Positions 60,093-64,000 of a stretch of DNA of 64,000 nt are shown here, piece after piece. Under the pieces are notes generated by a model. The model did no database searches and was not told where the DNA came from. It saw only the letters and a list, made by a program, of their open reading frames with translations. The stretch comes from Niveispirillum sp048066115 (lineage in GTDB: Bacteria; Pseudomonadota; Alphaproteobacteria; Azospirillales; Azospirillaceae): the NCBI RefSeq assembly GCF_048066115.1, contig NZ_JBLTYX010000001.1, forward strand, positions 496,001 through 560,000. Direction: 5' to 3'. Position 1 is the stretch's first letter. Every line of letters starts with the position of its first letter. The position numbers were made by a program, and so were the translations under genes.

Positions 60093-61385
60093 TCAGCGCA
60101 TGAGGCGCGTGATCTCGTCCATCATCTCGTCGGCGGTCTGGATGATCTTGGCGTTCGACGAATAGGCGCGCTGCGTCTCGATGATGCTGGTCAGCTCCTC
60201 CGCGATATCGACATTGGAGGCTTCCAGGGCGCCATCATCGATGGTGCCGGCCGAACCCGCCCCGCCGTCCCAGAGATAGAAATCACCGCTCTCGCGGCTG
60301 ACCTGGAAGGCGTTGCCATCCATGCGGCGCAGCCCGTCGGGATTGGTCACGTTGGCCACGGGGATCTGATAGACCGCCTGGCGCAACCCGTTACGATAGA
60401 TGGCGGTCATGATGCCGTCATCGCCGATCTCCACCCGGTCCAGGGGCGCATAGCCGGCGCCATCCTTGCCGAAGGCGCCCGGCACATACTGGTCGCCCCA
60501 CTGGGTCAAGCCGCCATTGGCCCCGATCTCCCCCATCGACAGCTTGATCGGCTGGCCGGCGACGGTCAGGTTGATGGTGCCATTGTTCACCGTTACGCCA
60601 CCGCCCGCGGTCATGGAGGACAGGGTGCCAGCCGGAACCGTGGTGGCGATGCCGTTGCTGAACGCCATGTTCACCGTGCCCAGGCTGGCATTGTTGCCGT
60701 CCCGGATGTTCAGCGTCCATTGGTTGGCCACCGTGGAGGGCTGCCATTCCAGCGTCAGCTTGTTGGTGAAGCCCAGCGGCGAATAGTAATCGATGGAGGT
60801 GGAGAACGGGGCCGCCGCCGGGGTCTGGCCGGTCATGCTGGCCGGCAGGTTGGCGGCGAAATTGATGTTGCCGGTGGCCTTGGCCAGACCGGTGATCTTG
60901 CCCAGGCTGACCGTTTCCAGCCCATCGAAGCTGGTGCGCGACGGGCTGCCGCCGCTGACATTGCCATTGGTGTCCAGTGCCCAGCCTTGCAGGTAATAGC
61001 CGCCGGTATTCACCAGGTTGCCGCTGCTATCGGGGCGAAAGGAACCGCCGCGCGTCAGCATGTGGGTGGTGCCCTGGACATTCTGGGCATCGGCATTGGT
61101 GCCGACCACGAAGAAGCCATTGCCGGAAATGGCCAGATCGGTGGCCACCGTGGACCGGGTGATGATGCCGGCGCGCGACACTTCGGTGCGCAGCGACGCC
61201 TCGACACCACCGGCCGAATAGGTGCCGGCGCTGGAATTGTTGGTCACCAGGGTGGAGAACTGCACGTTGGTGCGCTTGTACCCGACCGTGCCGGAGTTCG
61301 AGATATTGTCGGAGATGGCGCTGAATTTCGCACTCTGCGCCGCCAGACCGCTGACACCCGAATTCATTGCGCTGTAAATGCTCAT
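60093..61385 (-). CDS. flgE: Flagellar hook protein FlgE
   Basis: The 430-aa protein polymerises into the hook. It has the N-terminal motif (YSAMNSGVSGLAAQSAKFSAISDNISNSGTVGYKRTNVQF), the D1 region with ISGNGFFVV and the C-terminal motif (SNVDIAEELTSIIETQRAYSSNAKIIQTADEMMDEITRLMR). No flgD (hook cap) lies beside it in the window. A tandem TTTAA motif is found about 165 bp upstream. Confidence 0.95.
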   Translation of the reverse strand: MSIYSAMNSGVSGLAAQSAKFSAISDNISNSGTVGYKRTNVQFSTLVTNNSSAGTYSAGGVEASLRTEVSRAGIITRSTVATDLAISGNGFFVVGTNADAQNVQGTTHMLTRGGSFRPDSSGNLVNTGGYYLQGWALDTNGNVSGGSPSRTSFDGLETVSLGKITGLAKATGNINFAANLPASMTGQTPAAAPFSTSIDYYSPLGFTNKLTLEWQPSTVANQWTLNIRDGNNASLGTVNMAFSNGIATTVPAGTLSSMTAGGGVTVNNGTINLTVAGQPIKLSMGEIGANGGLTQWGDQYVPGAFGKDGAGYAPLDRVEIGDDGIMTAIYRNGLRQAVYQIPVANVTNPDGLRRMDGNAFQVSRESGDFYLWDGGAGSAGTIDDGALEASNVDIAEELTSIIETQRAYSSNAKIIQTADEMMDEITRLMR

Positions 61386-61548
61386 GGGAACGGACTCCGC
61401 TTGGCTGATCGGTTGAAAAGGCCGGGGCTCGGGGATCTTGTCCGCTGCGATGACCGCTTGAAGCAGGGTCCTTGCAACTGGGCCGGGGGCGCTTCGGCGC
61501 CATCATTCCGCCCGATGGGTTCTCCCACCACGGACAACAATAAAGGGT

Positions 61549-61571
61549 GACGCTTAAAACCGGATAAAATC
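61549..61571 (-). promoter_or_regulatory. Tandem TTTAA motif upstream of flgE
   Basis: On the minus strand TTTTATCCGGTTTTAAGCG has TTAT and TTAA half-sites six bases apart. It overlaps the motB stop codon and lies in the 184-bp gap before flgE. Confidence 0.4.
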
Positions 61572-62586
61572 AGCGCACACCCGTCGGCAGCGGCACCTGA
61601 CGCAGCAGGGTGATGGAGATACGGCGGTTGCGCGGGTCTTCCGGTGCGTCGGGGAACAAATGCAGCGTATCCGCCAACCCCTCCACCCGTGCCAGCCGGT
61701 TCGCCGCGATGCCGTTGCCGGCCAGGATGCGGCGGGCGGCATTGGCGCGGTCGGACGACAGTTCCCAATTGCCGTAGCGGGCACTGGCGGCGAAGGCGCG
61801 GCCATCGGTATGGCCGGCCACGGCCACGGGGTTGGGCACGGTGGCCAGGGCCTGCGCCACGACCTGCAACAGGGAAGCGGCCCGGCCGTTCAAATCCACC
61901 GACGCCACATCGAACATGGAGAAATGCGGCCGGTCGGTGATCTGGATGCGCAATCCCTCCGGCGTGATGTCGAAGATCAGGTTTTCCGATAGTTCCGCCA
62001 GATCGCCGCCGATGGCCAGCGATGCCTTCAGTTCCGCCTCGATCCGTTCGAACGCCGCCTGTTCGGCCGCCACCCGCGCCATCTGTTCGGCCAGACCGGG
62101 ATCGAGGACGGGGCCGGCGGGAATATCGCCTGCCGCCACCTCCCCCAGGGTCAGATCGCCCTTGCCGGGGCCGTTGACGGGCTGGTGCCCGTCATTGTCG
62201 CCGGGATCGCCATCCACCACCACCGGGTCAGGACCGGGCGGCGACAGGGCCGGAACGCGGGCGGCGGGGATGGTTTCCCAGGCACTGCTGGCGCTGCTGG
62301 TCAAGGCACCGCTGGCCATGGCCACGCTCTGCCCCGCCAACTGCCCGTCGGCGCCGGAATTGCTGCTGGAAACGCTGATCGGGTTGAAATAGTCGGCGAT
62401 GCCTTCCTTCTGTTCCGGGGAGGTGATGTTCACCAGCCAGAGCAGCATGAAGAAGGCCATCATCATGGTCGTGAAGTCGGCATAGGCGATCTTCCACGAC
62501 CCGTTTTCCTGATCCCACTCATCGTCGCTATGACGGCGGCGGCGGATGATGATGCTGGCGCGGTTGAGACGTCCGGTGGTCGCCAT
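61570..62586 (-). CDS. motB: Flagellar motor stator protein MotB
   Basis: The 338-aa stator protein has one membrane helix near residue 35 (KIAYADFTTMMMAFFMLLWLVN), where the Asp in YADF is the proton-binding residue. A long linker and an OmpA-like peptidoglycan-binding domain follow (VAVAGHTDGRAFAA, WELSSDRANAARRILAGNGI). The W..KIAYADF start is the usual MotB form. It starts two bases after the motA stop. Confidence 0.94.
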   Translation of the reverse strand: MATTGRLNRASIIIRRRRHSDDEWDQENGSWKIAYADFTTMMMAFFMLLWLVNITSPEQKEGIADYFNPISVSSSNSGADGQLAGQSVAMASGALTSSASSAWETIPAARVPALSPPGPDPVVVDGDPGDNDGHQPVNGPGKGDLTLGEVAAGDIPAGPVLDPGLAEQMARVAAEQAAFERIEAELKASLAIGGDLAELSENLIFDITPEGLRIQITDRPHFSMFDVASVDLNGRAASLLQVVAQALATVPNPVAVAGHTDGRAFAASARYGNWELSSDRANAARRILAGNGIAANRLARVEGLADTLHLFPDAPEDPRNRRISITLLRQVPLPTGVR

Positions 62587-62588
62587 GG

Positions 62589-63473
62589 TCAGGCCGCCTT
62601 CTGCCGCTCGCCCAGACGCTGGGCAGCATTGGTGGTCACGTTCTCCACTTCATGGAAGGTCGGCTGCACCTCGGTATAGAGCACCTTGCGCGCATGCTCC
62701 ACGGCCACGGCCGGGGCCGATCCGTGCAGATGGGCGACCAGGGCTGCCTTGATGCAATGGAAGAATTTCATCTCCTCGTCGCGCATGCGATTCATGGCAT
62801 TGGCCAGCGGTCCGACCACTCCATAGGACAGCAGCACGCCCAGGAAGGTGCCGACCATGGCACCGGCGATCAGCTGGCCCAGGATTTCCGGCGATTCGGA
62901 AATCGCACCCATGGCCTTGATCATGCCCAGCACGGCGGCGACGATGCCCAATGCCGGCAGCGCCTCCGCCATCGTGTGCAGGCTGCGGGGCGCGCGGTGG
63001 AATTCCTTGTTGAGCGTTACCAGCTCCTCATCCATCAGCGCCTCCATCTCCATGGCGCGATCGGCACCCAGCGACATCAGGCGCAGATAATCGGTGAGGA
63101 AGATGACGGCCCGGTCCTGTTCCAGGGTGCGGGGGAATTGCTGGAACAGCGTGCTGTCGGCCGGCTTCTCGATATCCTTTTCCAGCCCCATCAGCCCCTT
63201 GGTGCGGGCGGTGCGCAGCACGGTATAGAGCAGGGCCAGCAGTTCCAGGTAATCCGCCCTTCGATGGGCCGTGCCGCGGAACAGGGCGCGCAGGCTGTTG
63301 CCGGTATCCTTGATGATCTGCCAGGGATTGGCGATCACGAAGGCGCCCAGCGCCGCGCCACAGACGATCAGCACCTCGAAAGGCTGCCACAGCACGTTCA
63401 TATGGCCGCCCAGGGCGAAGAACCCGCCCAGGACGGAGGCGAAGACGATGGCGGCACCGATGAGCAGGTTCAT
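62589..63473 (-). CDS. motA: Flagellar motor stator protein MotA
   Basis: The 294-aa protein has four membrane helices (about 5-22, 30-50, 170-190, 200-222) and the cytoplasmic loop that contacts FliG. Family motifs are GGFFALGGHMNVLWQPFEVLIVCGAALGAF at the start and LPALGIVAAVLGMIKAMG with the conserved Pro residues near helix 3. Together with MotB it makes a proton-driven stator. A TTTAA motif lies 50-70 bp upstream. Confidence 0.95.
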   Translation of the reverse strand: MNLLIGAAIVFASVLGGFFALGGHMNVLWQPFEVLIVCGAALGAFVIANPWQIIKDTGNSLRALFRGTAHRRADYLELLALLYTVLRTARTKGLMGLEKDIEKPADSTLFQQFPRTLEQDRAVIFLTDYLRLMSLGADRAMEMEALMDEELVTLNKEFHRAPRSLHTMAEALPALGIVAAVLGMIKAMGAISESPEILGQLIAGAMVGTFLGVLLSYGVVGPLANAMNRMRDEEMKFFHCIKAALVAHLHGSAPAVAVEHARKVLYTEVQPTFHEVENVTTNAAQRLGERQKAA

Positions 63474-63524
63474 CGCGATATCTCCAGGGCAAGGCGACGA
63501 TCAGAAGGCTTCATCCTGACAAGG

Positions 63525-63544
63525 CGCGATTAAACCCGGTTTTC
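63525..63544 (-). promoter_or_regulatory. TTTAA motif upstream of motA
   Basis: On the minus strand GAAAACCGGGTTTAATCGCG shares AACCGG-TTTAATCGCG with the site between flgB and fliI. Only the second TTAA half is intact. It overlaps the stop of the gene at the right border. Confidence 0.45.
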
Positions 63545-64000
63545 AGTTGGCGGGGACTGGTCGAGCCAATTTGCTCACCGCCGCCGCGTCTTCCAACAAA
63601 CCGCGCAGGTCACGCTCACCCGCATCCGCAGCCGGCACAGGCCGGGCCAGCAGGGTCAGGTCAGCCCCCAGCTTGCGTCCAGCGAAGGCAGTGCCCTGTC
63701 CCTGCACCACACTATCCGCCGTCGGATCACCCGACAGCATGGCGGCCAGGGCATAGCGGGCGGCATCGGCTGGCGGCAGGGGACCGCCGGCGGCCAGCGC
63801 CTTGTAGCTCTTGGCTGCCTCCCCCCATTTGCCCTGCCGCCACAGCCCGTCGGCACGCACGGCCAGGCCGTCATTGCCGTCACCGGCCATCGCCATGGCC
63901 CCGGCGCTGTCGCCAGCTAGCAGCAGGGCGCGGGCACGCAACTCCTTGCCGCGTTTCACATCGTCCGGCGTGGCCTCCTCCGCCCCATCCAGGGTGGCGA
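63543..64000 (-). CDS. C-terminal part of an alanine-rich helical protein, cut by the window edge
   Basis: The frame is open to the right end, so at least 152 residues are visible and the start lies outside. A GTG at 63959 is an internal in-frame option but lacks reason to be the start. The sequence has tandem helix pairs (RARALLLAGDSAGAMAMAG, GLWRQGKWGEAAKSYKALAAGG) that look like tetratricopeptide-like repeats. TPR proteins are often found beside motAB in alphaproteobacteria. No specific function can be given. Confidence 0.6.
   Translation of the reverse strand, partial: ATLDGAEEATPDDVKRGKELRARALLLAGDSAGAMAMAGDGNDGLAVRADGLWRQGKWGEAAKSYKALAAGGPLPPADAARYALAAMLSGDPTADSVVQGQGTAFAGRKLGADLTLLARPVPAADAGERDLRGLLEDAAAVSKLARPVPAN

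Overview
The window is about 64 kb of GC-rich DNA (GC at third codon positions, few AT-rich gaps) from an alphaproteobacterium. FlaF, FlbT, DUF1217 and a CtrA-type regulator inside the flagellar genes, together with TonB receptors of the Xanthomonas/Caulobacter type, point to the Rhodospirillales/Azospirillaceae (Azospirillum, Niveispirillum and relatives). That placement is inferred from gene content; no database search was possible. No rRNA, tRNA, CRISPR array or transposase was seen.

Left part (1-21 kb): a soluble double-domain chemoreceptor is followed by a polysaccharide/uronate utilisation locus. It holds two TonB-dependent receptors, a GH2 lipoprotein, a mannonate dehydratase, a Tat-exported alginate-lyase-like protein, a beta-helix lyase-like protein, a DUF4861 protein, a GntR/FCD regulator, an ExuT-like MFS transporter, a GH105/88 unsaturated glucuronyl hydrolase and KduI. 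A 17-bp operator-like sequence recurs before both TonB receptors, the mannonate dehydratase and the transporter, so the locus looks like one GntR regulon. Unsaturated uronates enter through GH105 and KduI, and mannonate through the dehydratase; both routes lead to 2-keto-3-deoxygluconate.

Middle part (20-29 kb): a serine hydrolase, a TetR regulator and a divergent HSL-type esterase precede a catabolic module. That module has an HglS-like 2-oxoadipate dioxygenase/decarboxylase, a D-2-hydroxyglutarate-type FAD dehydrogenase, a class III aminotransferase and an FMN alpha-hydroxyacid dehydrogenase. The first three fit the lower lysine/2-aminoadipate pathway ending in 2-oxoglutarate. An SDR and a small membrane protein close this part.

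Right part (29-64 kb): a large flagellar island contains motE-like, DUF6468, fliM, fliL, fliF, fliH, fliN, fliP, an flhB-C-terminal paralogue, fliG, a fliK-like gene, flhB, fliR, flhA, a lytic transglycosylase, fliQ, fliE, flgC, flgB, fliI, a DUF1217 gene, a flaG-like gene, flbT, flaF, one flagellin, a flgN-like gene, flgJ (rod-binding part only), flgI, an orphan CtrA/Rem/LafR-like regulator with a degenerate receiver, flgL, flgK, flgE, motB and motA. Several flagellar transcription units carry tandem TTTAA half-sites ten bases apart, a plausible target of that regulator. Between the regulator and flgL lies an accessory insertion: a ParD-like/methionine-aminopeptidase pair, a duplicated 3' end of flgL, a decayed copy of the aminopeptidase 5' end, and an XRE/membrane-protein pair.

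Three families of palindromic extragenic repeats are scattered between genes. Start codons were chosen by eye from Shine-Dalgarno position, signal peptides and family start patterns.
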